Shown: positions 48,190-58,375 of the stretch, piece by piece
How the letters are laid out: each line of letters begins with the position of its first letter
Position numbering within the stretch: the first letter of the stretch is position 1
Assembly: GCF_017815515.1 (NCBI RefSeq)
Contig: NZ_CP072611.1
Span: forward strand, 2,852,001 to 2,916,000
Direction of reading: 5' to 3'
Length of the DNA stretch: 64,000 bases
Source: Aureimonas populi
GTDB lineage: Bacteria > Pseudomonadota > Alphaproteobacteria > Rhizobiales > Rhizobiaceae
Program-made: the position numbers and the translations under genes
Notes under the pieces: generated by a model
Told to the model about the DNA's origin: nothing
Databases searched by the model: none
What the model saw: the letters and a program-made list of their open reading frames with translations, nothing else

Positions 48190-49686
48190 CTATTCGATGC
48201 CGAGCTTGGACTTGACCAGCTCGTTGACGGCCTGCGGGTTCGCCTTGCCGCCGGTGGCCTTCATTACCTGCCCGACGAACCACCCGGCAAGGGTCGGCTT
48301 CGCCTTGGCCTGCTCCACCTTTTCCGGATTGGCGGCGATCACCTCGTCCACCGCCTTTTCGATGGCGCCGGTGTCCGTGACCTGGCGAAGGCCGCGCGCC
48401 TCGACAAGCACCCTCGGATCGCCGCCCTCGGCCCAGACGATTTCGAACAACTCCTTGGCGATCTTGCCCGAGATCGTGCCTTCGCGCACGAGGTCGAGGA
48501 TCGCGCCAAGCTGCTCGGCCGAGACGGGGGTCTCCTCGATCCCGGTGCCGGACCTGTTCAGCGCGCCGAGGAGGTCGTTGATCACCCAGTTGGCCGCCTG
48601 CTTGGCCTCCCGGCCCGCCGCCACCTTCTCGAAAAAGTCCGCGATGGCCTTTTCCGAGACGAGGATGGAGGCGTCATAGGCCGAAAGGCCGCTGGCGATC
48701 AGCCGTTCGCGCTTGTCGTCGGGCAACTCCGGCAAGTCCTTCGCCAGTTCGGCGACGAAGGCGTCGTCGAATTCGAGCGGCAGCAGGTCGGGGTCGGGGA
48801 AATAGCGATAATCGTGCGCGTCTTCCTTGGAGCGCATGGAGCGCGTCTCGCCCTTCACGGGGTCGAAAAGCCGCGTCTCCTGGTCGATCGTGCCGCCATC
48901 CTCGATGATCGCGATCTGCCGGCGCGCCTCCGATTCGATGGCTTGCCCCACGAAGCGGATCGAATTGACGTTCTTGATCTCGCAGCGTGTGCCGAACTCT
49001 CCGCCCGGCTTCCTCACCGAGACGTTGACGTCGGCGCGCATGGAACCTTCGTCCATGTTGCCGTCGCAGGTGCCCAGATAGCGCAGGATGGTGCGCAGCT
49101 TGGTGAGATAGGCGCGCGCCTCCTCCGAGGAGCGGATGTCGGGCTTGGAGACGATCTCCATCAGCGCCACGCCGGAGCGGTTGAGGTCCACGAAGGACAT
49201 GGACGGATGCTGGTCGTGCATCGACTTGCCGGCGTCCTGCTCAAGGTGCAGCCGCTCGATGCCGATCTCGATCTCGTCGAACTCGCCCTTCGAATCCGGG
49301 CCGACCGAAACCTTCACCACCCCCTCGCCCACGATGGGCTGCTGGAACTGCGAGATCTGGTAGCCCTGCGGCAGGTCCGGGTAGAAGTAGTTCTTGCGGT
49401 CGAAGACCGAGCGCTTGTTGATCTTCGCCTTCAGGCCGAGCCCGGTGCGAACCGCCTGGCGTACGCATTCCTCGTTGATCACCGGCAGCATCCCGGGCAT
49501 CGCGGCGTCAACCAGGCTGACATTCTCGTTCGGCCCCGAGCCGAAGGTGGTGGAGGCGCCGGAGAACAGCTTGGCCTGCGAAAGGACCTGCGCGTGGACC
49601 TCCATGCCCACGATCACCTCCCAGTCGCCGGTGGCGCCGGGAATGAACTTCTTCGGATCGGGGGTGCGGGTATCGACGATCGTCAT
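48190..49686 (-). CDS. gatB: Asp-tRNA(Asn)/Glu-tRNA(Gln) amidotransferase subunit B
   Basis: GatB holds the kinase/transamidase site that turns Glu-tRNA(Gln) or Asp-tRNA(Asn) into the correct amide, using ammonia from GatA. The 498 residues open with a basic leader, then [22 protein letters not shown] (zinc-binding and substrate cradle), [18 protein letters not shown] and the C-terminal YqeY-like tail domain ending [12 protein letters not shown]. It lies 50 bases after gatA. Confidence 0.97.
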   Translation of the reverse strand: MTIVDTRTPDPKKFIPGATGDWEVIVGMEVHAQVLSQAKLFSGASTTFGSGPNENVSLVDAAMPGMLPVINEECVRQAVRTGLGLKAKINKRSVFDRKNYFYPDLPQGYQISQFQQPIVGEGVVKVSVGPDSKGEFDEIEIGIERLHLEQDAGKSMHDQHPSMSFVDLNRSGVALMEIVSKPDIRSSEEARAYLTKLRTILRYLGTCDGNMDEGSMRADVNVSVRKPGGEFGTRCEIKNVNSIRFVGQAIESEARRQIAIIEDGGTIDQETRLFDPVKGETRSMRSKEDAHDYRYFPDPDLLPLEFDDAFVAELAKDLPELPDDKRERLIASGLSAYDASILVSEKAIADFFEKVAAGREAKQAANWVINDLLGALNRSGTGIEETPVSAEQLGAILDLVREGTISGKIAKELFEIVWAEGGDPRVLVEARGLRQVTDTGAIEKAVDEVIAANPEKVEQAKAKPTLAGWFVGQVMKATGGKANPQAVNELVKSKLGIE

Positions 49687-49736
49687 CTTGGATTCTCTGT
49701 TCCCGGGTCAGGCTGAGCGCGCAATGGGCATTCGCG

Positions 49737-51218
49737 CTACCACCACTTGGCCGGCGTGAAGCGCCCGGCCGCCTTCTCGACCACGGAGGCCGTGGCGAAC
49801 AGCGTCTCCTCGTCGAAAGGCCGGCCGATGAGCTGGAGGCCGAGCGGCGTGCCCTCCTGCGAAAGGCCGGCCGGAACGGCGATGCCGGGCAGCCCGGCCA
49901 TGTTCACCGTCACGGTGAAGATGTCGTTCAGGTACATCTTCACCGGGTCGGACGCCATCTCCTGGTCCGCGATGCCGAAGGCGGCCGAGGGGGTCGCCGG
50001 GGTCAGCAGCGCGTCCACCCCCGCTCCGAACACGGTCTCGAAATCCCGTTTGATGAGCGTGCGCACCTTCTGAGCCTGCAGATAATAGGCGTCGTAATAG
50101 CCGGCCGAGAGCACATAGGTGCCGATCATGATACGCCGCTTCACTTCGCGGCCGAAGCCGGCCGCGCGGGTGTTCTCGTACATTTCCGACACGTCCCTGC
50201 CCGGAACGCGGAGGCCGTAGCGCACGCCGTCATAGCGCGCCAGATTGGACGAGGCCTCCGCCGGCGCCACGATGTAGTAGGCCGGCAGCGCGTATTTCGT
50301 ATGCGGCAGCGAAACGTCGACGATTTCCGCGCCCGCCTCGCGCAGCCACTCGATGCCCTGGGCCCAGAGCTTTTCGATCTCGGCAGGCATTCCCTCGACG
50401 CGGTATTCCTTCGGGATGCCGATCCTCATGCCCTTCACAGAGCGGCCGACCGACGCCTCGTAGTCCGGCACCGGCCGGTCCACCGAGGTCGTGTCCTTCT
50501 CGTCCACCGAGGCCATGGACTTCAAGAGGATCGCCGCGTCGCGCACGTCGCGCGCCAGCGGCCCGGCCTGATCAAGCGAGGAGGCGAAGGCCACGATGCC
50601 CCAGCGCGAGCATCGGCCATAGGTCGGCTTGATGCCGACCGTGCCGGTCAAGGCCGCGGGCTGGCGTATGGAGCCGCCCGTGTCCGTCGCCGTCGCCCCG
50701 GCGCACAGATGTGCCGCCACAGCCGCCGCCGAGCCGCCGGAGGAGCCGCCGGGCACGAGGTCGAGATTGGAGCCCTCGCGCCGCCAAGGGCTCACGACTG
50801 GCCCGTAATGGCTGGTCTCGTTGGAGGAGCCCATGGCGAACTCGTCCATGTTCAGCTTGCCGAGCATCACCGCGCCGTCCGCCCAGAGATTGGCGGTCAC
50901 GGTCGATTCGTAGCGTGGCTCGAACTTGTCGAGGATGTGCGAAGCAGCCTGCGTGTGGATGCCCTCGGTGGCGAAAAGGTCTTTCACTCCCAGCGGAATC
51001 CCTTCCAGCGCGCGCCCCTCGCCCCTGGCGATGCGCGCGTCGGATGCAGCGGCCATCTCTGTCGCCCGGGCTTGCGTTACCGCGACATAGGCATTGAGTG
51101 CCGGGTTCGCCGCCTCGATCGCGGCCAGATAGGCATCCGTCAGCTCGCGGGCGGAAAAGGCCTTCGCCCGTAGCTTGTCACGCGCTTCCGCGATGGTCAG
51201 GGCAGTGAGATCGGTCAT
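49737..51218 (-). CDS. gatA: Asp-tRNA(Asn)/Glu-tRNA(Gln) amidotransferase subunit A
   Basis: GatA is the amidase that releases ammonia from glutamine for the GatCAB complex. The 493 residues contain the Ser-cisSer-Lys triad: Lys in IPLGVKDLF, the Ser cluster in [15 protein letters not shown] and the nucleophile region [10 protein letters not shown]. Length is normal. Its ATG overlaps the stop of the upstream GNAT gene (ATGA), so the two are translationally coupled. Confidence 0.98.
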   Translation of the reverse strand: MTDLTALTIAEARDKLRAKAFSARELTDAYLAAIEAANPALNAYVAVTQARATEMAAASDARIARGEGRALEGIPLGVKDLFATEGIHTQAASHILDKFEPRYESTVTANLWADGAVMLGKLNMDEFAMGSSNETSHYGPVVSPWRREGSNLDLVPGGSSGGSAAAVAAHLCAGATATDTGGSIRQPAALTGTVGIKPTYGRCSRWGIVAFASSLDQAGPLARDVRDAAILLKSMASVDEKDTTSVDRPVPDYEASVGRSVKGMRIGIPKEYRVEGMPAEIEKLWAQGIEWLREAGAEIVDVSLPHTKYALPAYYIVAPAEASSNLARYDGVRYGLRVPGRDVSEMYENTRAAGFGREVKRRIMIGTYVLSAGYYDAYYLQAQKVRTLIKRDFETVFGAGVDALLTPATPSAAFGIADQEMASDPVKMYLNDIFTVTVNMAGLPGIAVPAGLSQEGTPLGLQLIGRPFDEETLFATASVVEKAAGRFTPAKWW

Positions 51219-51691
51219 CGGGGGAGGTTCTTTTCGTAGAATCGGGAATAGCCGGAATCGGGATAGTCGAGGACGGCGCCGCAGACCGCGTAGCCGCCGC
51301 GTTCATAGACGCGCCAGGCCGGCTCGAAGCCCGGGGCCTCGCCCGTTTCGAGCACGAGCCGGGAGAGGCCCCTCGTGCGCGCCAGCTCCTCCAGACGCCG
51401 CAGGAGCATGGACCCCACGCGCTTGCCGCGCACGCGAGGCAGCGTGAACATGCGCTTCACTTCGCCGAGCCCTTCGCCATGCTCCTTCAAGGAGGCCATG
51501 CCGACCGCCTGCCCCGCGCCGTCCCGCGCGACAAACACCGTTACCGACGGCTCGGCCATCTGCTCGACAGTTAGCTGGAACTGGAACTCGGGCGGCGTCA
51601 GCGGCCGCATATAGGCGTTCAGCTCGGCCACCATGGCGCGCACATCGTCCTGCAGCGGCGTCTCGGCGCGGATCGTGATCTCGTCCGTCAC
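51215..51691 (-). CDS. GNAT family N-acetyltransferase inside the gat operon
   Basis: This 158-residue protein is a GNAT acetyltransferase. The acetyl-CoA loop is seen as [18 protein letters not shown] after KRMFTLP, and the last strand as [12 protein letters not shown]. The acceptor is unknown. The start is a GTG ([10 protein letters not shown]) directly after the gatC stop codon; earlier in-frame codons lie within gatC. Its stop overlaps the gatA ATG by four bases (ATGA). Placement between gatC and gatA suggests co-expression with the amidotransferase, but not a shared function. Confidence 0.88.
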   Translation of the reverse strand: MTDEITIRAETPLQDDVRAMVAELNAYMRPLTPPEFQFQLTVEQMAEPSVTVFVARDGAGQAVGMASLKEHGEGLGEVKRMFTLPRVRGKRVGSMLLRRLEELARTRGLSRLVLETGEAPGFEPAWRVYERGGYAVCGAVLDYPDSGYSRFYEKNLPR

Positions 51692-51692
51692 C

Positions 51693-51980
51693 TTATTCCA
51701 CCACCTTGGGGACCATGAAGAAGTGATCCTCCGTGGCCGGTGCATTGGCCACGATGTCCTCGGCCTTGCCGCCGTCCGTCACCACGTCCTCCCGCTTCCT
51801 CATCTCCATCGGGATGACCGAGGTCATCGGCTCGACGCCCGAGACATCGACCTCGCCGAGCTGCTCGACGAAGCCGAGAATGGCGTTCAGCTCCCCCTGC
51901 ATAGACGCCACCTCATCTTCGGTGACGGCGATGCGCGCGAGCTTGGCGACGCGGCGGACGGTGTTCGTATCGACGGACAA
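51693..51980 (-). CDS. gatC: Asp-tRNA(Asn)/Glu-tRNA(Gln) amidotransferase subunit C
   Basis: GatC is the small subunit that stabilises GatA and GatB. From the TTG start the protein has 95 residues, exactly the family length, beginning [22 protein letters not shown] and ending [12 protein letters not shown]. No ATG exists at this point; GGGAAA lies upstream of the TTG, and the only earlier starts would add a non-conserved basic leader. It heads gatC-GNAT-gatA-gatB. Confidence 0.94.
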   Translation of the reverse strand: MSVDTNTVRRVAKLARIAVTEDEVASMQGELNAILGFVEQLGEVDVSGVEPMTSVIPMEMRKREDVVTDGGKAEDIVANAPATEDHFFMVPKVVE

Positions 51981-52085
51981 GGCAGTTTCCCGGACGAGAA
52001 CTCGAAGGATTCTACGCTCGGCTATAACGAGAGGGCGGCGCGCAGACAACGCCTGCCGAGCCGCCCCGACCGGGCCTTCGCGGCC

Positions 52086-52787
52086 CTAGACCTCGAAGGC
52101 TTCGCCCGGCACCGGGTTCAGGACGCGCTCGCCATCCCCTTCCATCGCCTGGGTGAACTTGTCGGGAGACTGGTCCAGAATCGGCAGCGTGCCCCAGTGG
52201 ATGGGCACGATCTTCTGGAAGTTGAAATAGCGGCGGCAGGCGAGCGCGGCCACCGCCGCGCCCATCGTCAGCCGGTCGCCCACAGGCACGAGGCCGATCT
52301 GCGGGTGGTGCAGCTCCTCGATGATGGCCATGTCGGCGAAAATGTCCGTATCGCCCATGTGATAGACGCTCGGCCCCTGCGAGAAGTGGAAGACGAGGCC
52401 GTTCGGCATCCCGAGATAGGTGACGGTGCCGTTCTCCTCCACATGGCCCGAGGAATGGAACGCCTGCGTAAGTGTGACGGAGAAGTCGTCGAACTTCACC
52501 GTTCCGCCCGTGTTGGCGGGCTCGATGCTCTCAACGCCCTTCGTCCCGAGCCAGGAGACCAGCTCGAAATTGCCCACCACCTTGGCGCTCGTGCGCCGGG
52601 CGATCTCCACCGTATCGCCGACATGGTCGAAATGCCCGTGGCTGAGCGCGATATGCGTCACGTCCCTCGTCGCCGCCTCCACATCGCCCGTGAAGTGCGG
52701 ATTACCGGTCAGGAACGGGTCGATGAGGATGATCGAGCGTTCGGTCTCGATCTTGAACGCGGAATGTCCGAAATAGGTGATCTTCAT
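52086..52787 (-). CDS. UPF0173 metal-dependent hydrolase (MBL fold)
   Basis: This 233-residue cytoplasmic protein belongs to UPF0173, a metallo-beta-lactamase-fold family related to YtkL/YddR. The metal-binding motif is HGHFDH (in [12 protein letters not shown]), with later ligands in HSSGH, GDTD and IHWGT. No substrate is established. It lies between gatC and ruvX, divergent from ruvX across 65 bases, an arrangement conserved in rhizobia. Confidence 0.94.
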   Translation of the reverse strand: MKITYFGHSAFKIETERSIILIDPFLTGNPHFTGDVEAATRDVTHIALSHGHFDHVGDTVEIARRTSAKVVGNFELVSWLGTKGVESIEPANTGGTVKFDDFSVTLTQAFHSSGHVEENGTVTYLGMPNGLVFHFSQGPSVYHMGDTDIFADMAIIEELHHPQIGLVPVGDRLTMGAAVAALACRRYFNFQKIVPIHWGTLPILDQSPDKFTQAMEGDGERVLNPVPGEAFEV

Positions 52788-52852
52788 GCGTCTTCCTCGA
52801 CTGGGCCGATTTCGGGCAGTTGGCGGAGATGCCCCCGGATCAAGGACCGTCC

Positions 52853-53332
52853 ATGCCCGTTGTCGATATCGCAGAGATGGACGATCTCCTGGCGCAGGAC
52901 AAGACCGTTGCCGGGCTCGATCTCGGCACCCGGACCATTGGTCTGGCCGTTTCCGATCTGGGGCTTCGCTTCGCCACCCCCCGCCCCGTCCTCAAGCGCG
53001 TCAAGTTCACGCCGGACGCGCAGGCGCTGATGAAGGCGCTGGACGAGGCGCGGTGCGGCGCCATCGTCATCGGCCTGCCGGTCAACATGGATGGGACGGA
53101 GGGGCCGCGCGCGCAGGCCACGCGCGCCTTCATTCGCAACTATTCAAGGCTGGACGAGCGGCCGATCGCTTTCTGGGACGAGCGCCTTTCAACCGTGGCG
53201 GCCGAACGGGTGCTGATCGCCGCCGATGTCTCCCGCGCCAAGCGCGCCGAGCGCATCGATTCGGCCGCCGCCGCCTTCATCCTGCAAGGCGCGCTCGACA
53301 GGCTGGCCGCCCTGCGCCGCGAGCGCGCCTGA
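52853..53332 (+). CDS. ruvX: Pre-16S rRNA nuclease / putative Holliday junction resolvase RuvX (YqgF)
   Basis: RuvX/YqgF has an RNase H-like fold and is needed for 16S rRNA 5' maturation in some bacteria. The 159 residues show the first acidic site in [37 protein letters not shown] and the final Asp in [12 protein letters not shown]. The start at 52853 has AAGGA 6 bases upstream; an earlier ATG at 52829 is less likely. Its last 144 bases overlap the DUF6105 gene on the opposite strand. Confidence 0.93.
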   Translation: MPVVDIAEMDDLLAQDKTVAGLDLGTRTIGLAVSDLGLRFATPRPVLKRVKFTPDAQALMKALDEARCGAIVIGLPVNMDGTEGPRAQATRAFIRNYSRLDERPIAFWDERLSTVAAERVLIAADVSRAKRAERIDSAAAAFILQGALDRLAALRRERA

Positions 53333-53611
53333 CGGCCCGCCCCTCTCCCGCAGCCAAGCGCCGATCCTGCGCCGGCGACGAAACGCGATGACGGCAAGGA
53401 CGATGGCGGTGTCGAGGAGAATCGCCTTTGCGATCATCGGCGCGATCGCGGAGGGTTCCACGCCCAGAAGCTCGGCGTAGACGCCGAAGGTGATGTCGTG
53501 GACCTGGCGGGAGAAGAACACTATCCCGAAATGGAGGTCGTGATAGGACAGGGCGTACCACGTCCAGAAGAAACCGAGCGGCACCGCCCAGAACAGGAGG
53601 AAGGCGCGCAT
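53189..53611 (-). CDS. DUF6105-like small membrane protein
   Basis: This 140-residue protein resembles DUF6105, a small rhizobial membrane protein family of unknown role. Two membrane segments are clear (about 3-22, [19 protein letters not shown], and 60-78, [17 protein letters not shown]) with [20 protein letters not shown] between, then a basic RRRRR stretch. The last 55 residues are low in complexity and lie antisense to ruvX, because no stop codon occurs earlier in frame. Its ATG overlaps the stop of the upstream gene (TGATG), so the two are coupled. Confidence 0.75.
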   Translation of the reverse strand: MRAFLLFWAVPLGFFWTWYALSYHDLHFGIVFFSRQVHDITFGVYAELLGVEPSAIAPMIAKAILLDTAIVLAVIAFRRRRRIGAWLRERGGPSGALAAQGGQPVERALQDEGGGGRIDALGALGAGDIGGDQHPFGRHG

Positions 53612-54132
53612 CAGCCGTCCCGTCGCGCCAGCGAGTCGGGCTGCCCGCGTTTGCGCCCCATCTCGGCACCGATCCGCACCGCAGCCATCGCGAAGGCCCT
53701 CTCGTCCCGGTCGTCTTCCGGGAGGGGCTCCACCAGACGGTCGAACAGGAGCGCGAGGAGTGCCAGCGCCATGCCGGCCGAGAACGCGCCCGCATCCGCA
53801 CCCCCGAAGCCGAAAAGGTGGGCCGCGACCGCCAGTGCCGCGCTGCCGGCAAGGCTGAGCAGCACCGTCCGGTCCGCGTGATCGAGGCTTTCGGACCGCG
53901 ACGACTGGAGCGTGAGGGCCGCGCGCGAATAGCCGAGCGCCACGCCCCCATGCGCCGCCAGGAGGAGGCCGCAGGCGACGGGGGAGCCAAGGGATGCGGC
54001 GTTGGGAAGGGCCAGTCCGGGCCAGATGTCCACCGTGCCAGCCCCGGCCGCCTGCGCGGCCAGGCCCATCGTCCATGCTGCGTGATATCCGACCCATGCG
54101 GCTGTCGCGACCGTCGAGAAGACCCGCTTCAT
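53611..54132 (-). CDS. Four-helix membrane protein of unknown function
   Basis: I do not recognise a family. The 173-residue protein has four hydrophobic segments: about 5-30, 48-72, 92-115 and 122-142. A hydrophilic loop with Arg and Ser separates helices two and three, and the tail (EDDRDERAFAMAAVRIGAEMGRKRG) is charged and probably cytoplasmic. GAGG lies 3 bases before the ATG. It is divergent from pyrB and coupled to the DUF6105-like gene downstream, so the two may form a small membrane unit. Confidence 0.75.
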   Translation of the reverse strand: MKRVFSTVATAAWVGYHAAWTMGLAAQAAGAGTVDIWPGLALPNAASLGSPVACGLLLAAHGGVALGYSRAALTLQSSRSESLDHADRTVLLSLAGSAALAVAAHLFGFGGADAGAFSAGMALALLALLFDRLVEPLPEDDRDERAFAMAAVRIGAEMGRKRGQPDSLARRDG

Positions 54133-54215
54133 GATCCTCGTCCTTCCGCCACTCCTTGGCCACCGTAACGCAGTGATGCGCCCTGCCGTTCGCCTCCCGC
54201 AATCGAAAGACTTTG

Positions 54216-54227
54216 TTAACCTTAACG
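54216..54227. promoter_or_regulatory. TTAACCTTAACG motif, copy 2
   Basis: The 12-mer identical to 31324-31335 lies 60 bases before pyrB in the divergent gap with a membrane-protein gene. A weak sigma-70-like pair follows (TTGCCG at 54247 and TATGAG at 54270), which would give an almost leaderless pyrB transcript. Confidence 0.3.
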
Positions 54228-54286
54228 GCGAGGCCGCAGAGCCTGCTTGCCGAGGCCCTCGCTTTTGCCTATGAGCGGCTTTCAAT

Positions 54287-55243
54287 ATGAGCGCGCCCCA
54301 CACTGCCCCCTCGCCCGCCGCCCGCCGCCATCTCCTTGGCATCGCGCAGCTATCGCTCCCCGACATTCATGAGCTGCTCGACCGCGCCGAACAGGCGATC
54401 ATGGTCAGCCGCTCCCGCGAGAAGAAGAAGGCGGCGCTCCGGGGGCTGACGCAGATCAACCTGTTCTTCGAGGCGTCGACGCGCACGCAGGCCTCCTTCG
54501 AGCTGGCCGGCAAACGGCTCGGCGCGGATGTCATGAACATGTCGGTCGCCAACTCCTCCGTGAAGAAGGGCGAGACGCTTATCGACACGGCGATGACGCT
54601 GAACGCCATGCGGCCCGATATCCTGGTGGTGCGCCACCACTCGGCGGGCGCCGTGGCGCTTCTGGCGCAGAAGGTCGCCTGCTCGGTGGTGAATGCCGGC
54701 GACGGCGCGCACGAGCACCCTACGCAGGCCCTTCTCGACGCGCTCACGATCCGCCGCCGCAAGGGTGATTTCTCGAGGCTCACGGTGGCGATCTGCGGCG
54801 ACGTGCTGCACAGCCGCGTCGCGCGCTCCAACATCCTGCTTCTCAACGCGCTGGGGGCCCGCGTGCGCGTCATCGCCCCTTCCACCCTGCTGCCCTCCGG
54901 TATCGAGCAGATGGGCGTGGAGGTGTTCCGGCGCATGGAGGACGGGCTGAGGGAGGCGGACGTGGTGATGATGCTGCGCCTTCAGCGCGAGCGGATGGAG
55001 GGCTCCTTCGTGCCCTCGGTGCGCGAATATTTCCGGCTCTACGGCCTCGACGCCCCCAGGCTGGCGCTGGCGAAGCCCGATGCCCTGGTGATGCATCCCG
55101 GCCCGATGAACCGGGGCGTGGAGATCGCCTCGGGCATCGCCGACGGGCCGCAGAGCGTCATCGAGGAGCAGGTGGAGATGGGCGTCGCCGTGCGCATGGC
55201 CGTGATGGAATGGCTTGCAGGCGACGCGGGAGCGAACGCATGA
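54287..55243 (+). CDS. pyrB: Aspartate carbamoyltransferase catalytic subunit
   Basis: PyrB joins carbamoyl phosphate and aspartate in the second step of pyrimidine synthesis. The 318 residues show the carbamoyl-phosphate loop [13 protein letters not shown] (near 55), HPTQALLDA and the C-terminal [14 protein letters not shown]. No regulatory PyrI gene is present. pyrC begins inside its stop codon (ATGA), and pyrB and pyrC probably form a complex. The ribosome site is weak. Confidence 0.97.
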   Translation: MSAPHTAPSPAARRHLLGIAQLSLPDIHELLDRAEQAIMVSRSREKKKAALRGLTQINLFFEASTRTQASFELAGKRLGADVMNMSVANSSVKKGETLIDTAMTLNAMRPDILVVRHHSAGAVALLAQKVACSVVNAGDGAHEHPTQALLDALTIRRRKGDFSRLTVAICGDVLHSRVARSNILLLNALGARVRVIAPSTLLPSGIEQMGVEVFRRMEDGLREADVVMMLRLQRERMEGSFVPSVREYFRLYGLDAPRLALAKPDALVMHPGPMNRGVEIASGIADGPQSVIEEQVEMGVAVRMAVMEWLAGDAGANA

Positions 55244-56541
55244 GCCGCCCGCTGGTCATCGAGAACGCGCGTATCCTCGACCCCTCGCGGCAGGTGGACG
55301 AAATCGGCGCCATCGTCGTGGCGAACGGCCGCATCGAGGCGGCCGGCGCCTCGGCGCTCAACCAGGGCCGACCGGAAGGCGCCGAGGTCATCGACGCCTC
55401 CGGCCTGCTGGCCATTCCCGGCCTCGTGGACGCGCGCGTCTTCATGGGCGAGCCGGGCGGGGAGCATCGCGAGACGATCCGTTCGGCCGGCGAGGCTGCG
55501 GCCGCCGGGGGCGTCACCTCCATCCTCACCATGCCGGACACAGACCCGGTGATCGACGACGTGGCACTGGCCGAGTTCGTCATGCGCACGGCGCGCGAGA
55601 CCGCGCCCGTCAACGTCTTCGTCTCGGCGGCCCTCACCAAGGGGCTGAAGGGCCGGGAGATGACGGAAATCGGCCTTCTGACCGAAGCCGGCGTCGCGGC
55701 CTTCACCGAAGGGCGGCACACGCTTTCCAACCCGGCCCTGATCCGCCGCCTCATGACCTATGCGCGCGATTTCGATGCGCTCTTCGACCATGAGACGCAG
55801 GATGCCGAGCTGGCGGGCTCGGGCGTGATGAATGAGGGCCTGCTGGCCTCCTGGCTGGGCCTTGCCGGCATTCCGAAGGAAGCAGAGCTCATCCCGCTCG
55901 AACGCGACCTGCGCCTCGCCGCCCTCACCGGCTGTCGCTACCATGCGGCGAAGATCTCCGTCGCCGCCTCGGCCGAGGCCCTGCGCCTTGCCAAGGACCG
56001 GGGCGTGAAAGCGACGGGCGGCGTGTCCGTCGCCCATCTGTCGCTCAACGAGAACGATATCGGCGAGTACCGCACCTTCTTTCGTCTCTCGCCCCCGCTG
56101 CGCCATGAGGAAGATCGCCAGGCGATGATCGAGGCGCTGGCGGACGGCAGTGTGGACATCATCGTCTCGTCCCACGACCCGCAGGACGTGGACGGCAAGC
56201 GCCGGCCCTTCGCGGAGGCGGAATCGGGCGCGATCGGGCTGGAGAGCCTCCTCCCCGCCGCTCTTCGCCTGCACCATTCGGGGCAGGTGCCGCTGGCGCG
56301 GCTGGTGGAGGCCATGACGGCGGCGCCCGCGAAAATCCTGAAGCTCGATCGCGGCACGCTTCAGCCCGGCCGCCCGGCCGACATCGCGCTTGTCGACCTC
56401 GATGCGCCCTTCGTCTTTTCCGAGCGCGACATTCGCTCGCGCTCCAAGAACACCGCATTCGAGAACGCCCGCTTCCAGGGCCGCGTCCTGCGCACCATCG
56501 TCGCCGGCAACACCGTCTTCGAGCTGGAGGACGGGCGGTGA
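55240..56541 (+). CDS. pyrC: Dihydroorotase homologue, probably non-catalytic (PyrC/PyrX type)
   Basis: The 433-residue protein has the amidohydrolase fold of dihydroorotase ([63 protein letters not shown]). The HxH metal ligands that should follow GLVD are Arg-Val-Phe at 66-68, and the SDDG-type block reads FTEGRHTLS, so the binuclear site looks lost. In Pseudomonas a similar inactive homologue supports assembly of PyrB, and rhizobial sequences share this state as far as I recall. A true dihydroorotase would then be elsewhere. It overlaps pyrB (ATGA) and plsY (GTGA). Confidence 0.9.
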   Translation: MSRPLVIENARILDPSRQVDEIGAIVVANGRIEAAGASALNQGRPEGAEVIDASGLLAIPGLVDARVFMGEPGGEHRETIRSAGEAAAAGGVTSILTMPDTDPVIDDVALAEFVMRTARETAPVNVFVSAALTKGLKGREMTEIGLLTEAGVAAFTEGRHTLSNPALIRRLMTYARDFDALFDHETQDAELAGSGVMNEGLLASWLGLAGIPKEAELIPLERDLRLAALTGCRYHAAKISVAASAEALRLAKDRGVKATGGVSVAHLSLNENDIGEYRTFFRLSPPLRHEEDRQAMIEALADGSVDIIVSSHDPQDVDGKRRPFAEAESGAIGLESLLPAALRLHHSGQVPLARLVEAMTAAPAKILKLDRGTLQPGRPADIALVDLDAPFVFSERDIRSRSKNTAFENARFQGRVLRTIVAGNTVFELEDGR

Positions 56542-57149
56542 TCGAGTTCCTGGCGCAGAGCCAGCCGCTCTTTCTCGTCCTGTCGCTGGCCCTTGGCTAT
56601 CTGTGCGGCTCCATTCCCTTCGGCCTCGTGCTGACGCGCATGTTCGGCCTGGGTGACGTGCGCTCCATCGGCTCTGGCAATATCGGCGCGACGAATGTCC
56701 TGCGCACCGGCAACAAGCTGGTGGCGGCGCTCACGCTTCTGGGCGACGTCCTGAAGGGCACCGTGCCCGTGCTCATCGCCTGGAACTGGGGCGAGCCGGC
56801 GGCGGCCCTGGCGGGCCTCGGCGCGTTCCTGGGGCACATCCTGCCCGTCTGGCTGGGCTTCAAGGGCGGCAAGGGCGTGGCGACCTATCTCGGCGTCCTT
56901 CTCGGCTTCGCCCCGCTCGGCGTCGCGGTCTTCGCGGCGAACTGGATCGTCGTGGCCTATCTCTTCCGCTTCTCCTCTCTCGCCGCGCTGGTGGCGACGG
57001 TGGCGGTGCCGCTCGTCTATCTCCTCCTCGGCAACATGCCGGCGGCCGCGCTCTCGGGCACCCTGACCGTGCTGGTCTACATCAAGCACAAGACGAACAT
57101 TTCCCGCCTTCTCTCTGGTACGGAAGGAAAAATCGGAGAAAAGGGTTGA
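56538..57149 (+). CDS. plsY: Glycerol-3-phosphate acyltransferase PlsY
   Basis: PlsY is an inner-membrane enzyme that moves an acyl chain from acyl-phosphate to glycerol-3-phosphate, starting phospholipid synthesis. The 203 residues have about five membrane spans and the three conserved loops: [21 protein letters not shown] and [13 protein letters not shown]. The start is a GTG that overlaps the pyrC stop (GTGA), and its own stop overlaps the dprA start (TTGA). Confidence 0.96.
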   Translation: MIEFLAQSQPLFLVLSLALGYLCGSIPFGLVLTRMFGLGDVRSIGSGNIGATNVLRTGNKLVAALTLLGDVLKGTVPVLIAWNWGEPAAALAGLGAFLGHILPVWLGFKGGKGVATYLGVLLGFAPLGVAVFAANWIVVAYLFRFSSLAALVATVAVPLVYLLLGNMPAAALSGTLTVLVYIKHKTNISRLLSGTEGKIGEKG

Positions 57150-58276
57150 GCGAAGCGGGCTCCGCCATCGTCCTGTCGGAGCGGCAGCGTTTCGCCTGGG
57201 TCCGGCTCATCCGTTCCGAGAATGTCGGGCCGGTGGGCTTTCGCGCCCTCGTCAACCGCTTCGGCGGGGCGGAGGCGGCGCTGGACGCGCTGCCCGAGCT
57301 GGCGGCGCGCGGCGGCGCCAAACGGCGCATCGCGGTCGCGGACGTCGCGGCTATCGAAGCCGAGTTCGCCACAGCCGCGCGCATGAAGGCGCGCTTCGTG
57401 TGCCTGGGCGAGGCGGACTACCCCAAGGCGCTGGCGGCTATGGAGGCCGCGCCGCCGGTGCTGGCGGTGATGGGCGAGATCGCCACGCTGCACCGGTCGT
57501 GCGTCGCCATCGTCGGCGCGCGCAACGCTTCCCTGTCGGGCATCAAATTCGCCAAGTCCATCGCGCAGGAGCTGGGGCGAGCGGATTTCTGCATCGTGTC
57601 CGGCGTGGCGCGCGGTATCGACGCGGCGGCGCATGAGGCGGCGCTGGAAACGGGCACGGCGGGCGTCTTCGCGGGCGGCCTGGACAAGCCCTACCCCAAC
57701 GAGAACCGGCCATTGATGCGCAGGATCGTGGATGGCGGCGGCTGTCTCCTCACCGAGATGCCCTTCGGCTGGACACCGCGCGCCATCGACTTCCCCCGCC
57801 GCAACCGCATCGTGGCCGGGCTTTCGCTCGGGCTTCTCGTGGTGGAGGCGGCCAGGCGCTCCGGCTCGCTGATCTCCGCGCGCCTGGCCGGTGAGATGGG
57901 CCGGCTCGTTTTCGCCGTGCCGGGGTCGCCGCTCGATCCGCGCGCCGGCGGGCCGAACGGACTGATCAAGGACGGCGCGATCCTCGTGACGGAGGCCGCG
58001 GACGTGATCGAGGCCATCCGCCCGCTGGACGGGCGCGCGCCGTCCGCGCCGTTCGCGCAATTCGACGAGGCGGATACGGCGCTACCCGATGAGGACATCG
58101 CCGAGGACCAGCGCGCCCGCATCATCGAGGCGCTGGGCCCCAGCCCGGTAACGGTGGACGACCTCGTCGATCATATCGGCGCCGGGGCCGGCGCGGTGCA
58201 GCTCGTGCTTCTCGAACTGACGCTTGCCGGCCGCCTGGAGCGGCACCCCGGCGGCCGCGTGTCCCTCTCGGCGTGA
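57146..58276 (+). CDS. dprA: DNA-processing protein DprA
   Basis: DprA binds incoming single-stranded DNA and loads RecA during transformation; it is also kept in many non-transformable bacteria. The 376 residues contain a SAM-like N-terminal part, the Rossmann fold with [39 protein letters not shown] and [11 protein letters not shown], and a C-terminal winged helix (about 305-370). The start codon is TTG, overlapping the plsY stop as TTGA; no ATG is near. Confidence 0.95.
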   Translation: MSEAGSAIVLSERQRFAWVRLIRSENVGPVGFRALVNRFGGAEAALDALPELAARGGAKRRIAVADVAAIEAEFATAARMKARFVCLGEADYPKALAAMEAAPPVLAVMGEIATLHRSCVAIVGARNASLSGIKFAKSIAQELGRADFCIVSGVARGIDAAAHEAALETGTAGVFAGGLDKPYPNENRPLMRRIVDGGGCLLTEMPFGWTPRAIDFPRRNRIVAGLSLGLLVVEAARRSGSLISARLAGEMGRLVFAVPGSPLDPRAGGPNGLIKDGAILVTEAADVIEAIRPLDGRAPSAPFAQFDEADTALPDEDIAEDQRARIIEALGPSPVTVDDLVDHIGAGAGAVQLVLLELTLAGRLERHPGGRVSLSA

Positions 58277-58375
58277 ACGGGCGGGGTTGACCGCGCTCGA
58301 TCCGCTGTCCATGTGAGCGGAGCAACACTTGGCGCGACCCTTTGCCCGCGCAATACCTTCCGGGATCGTCAGCTC

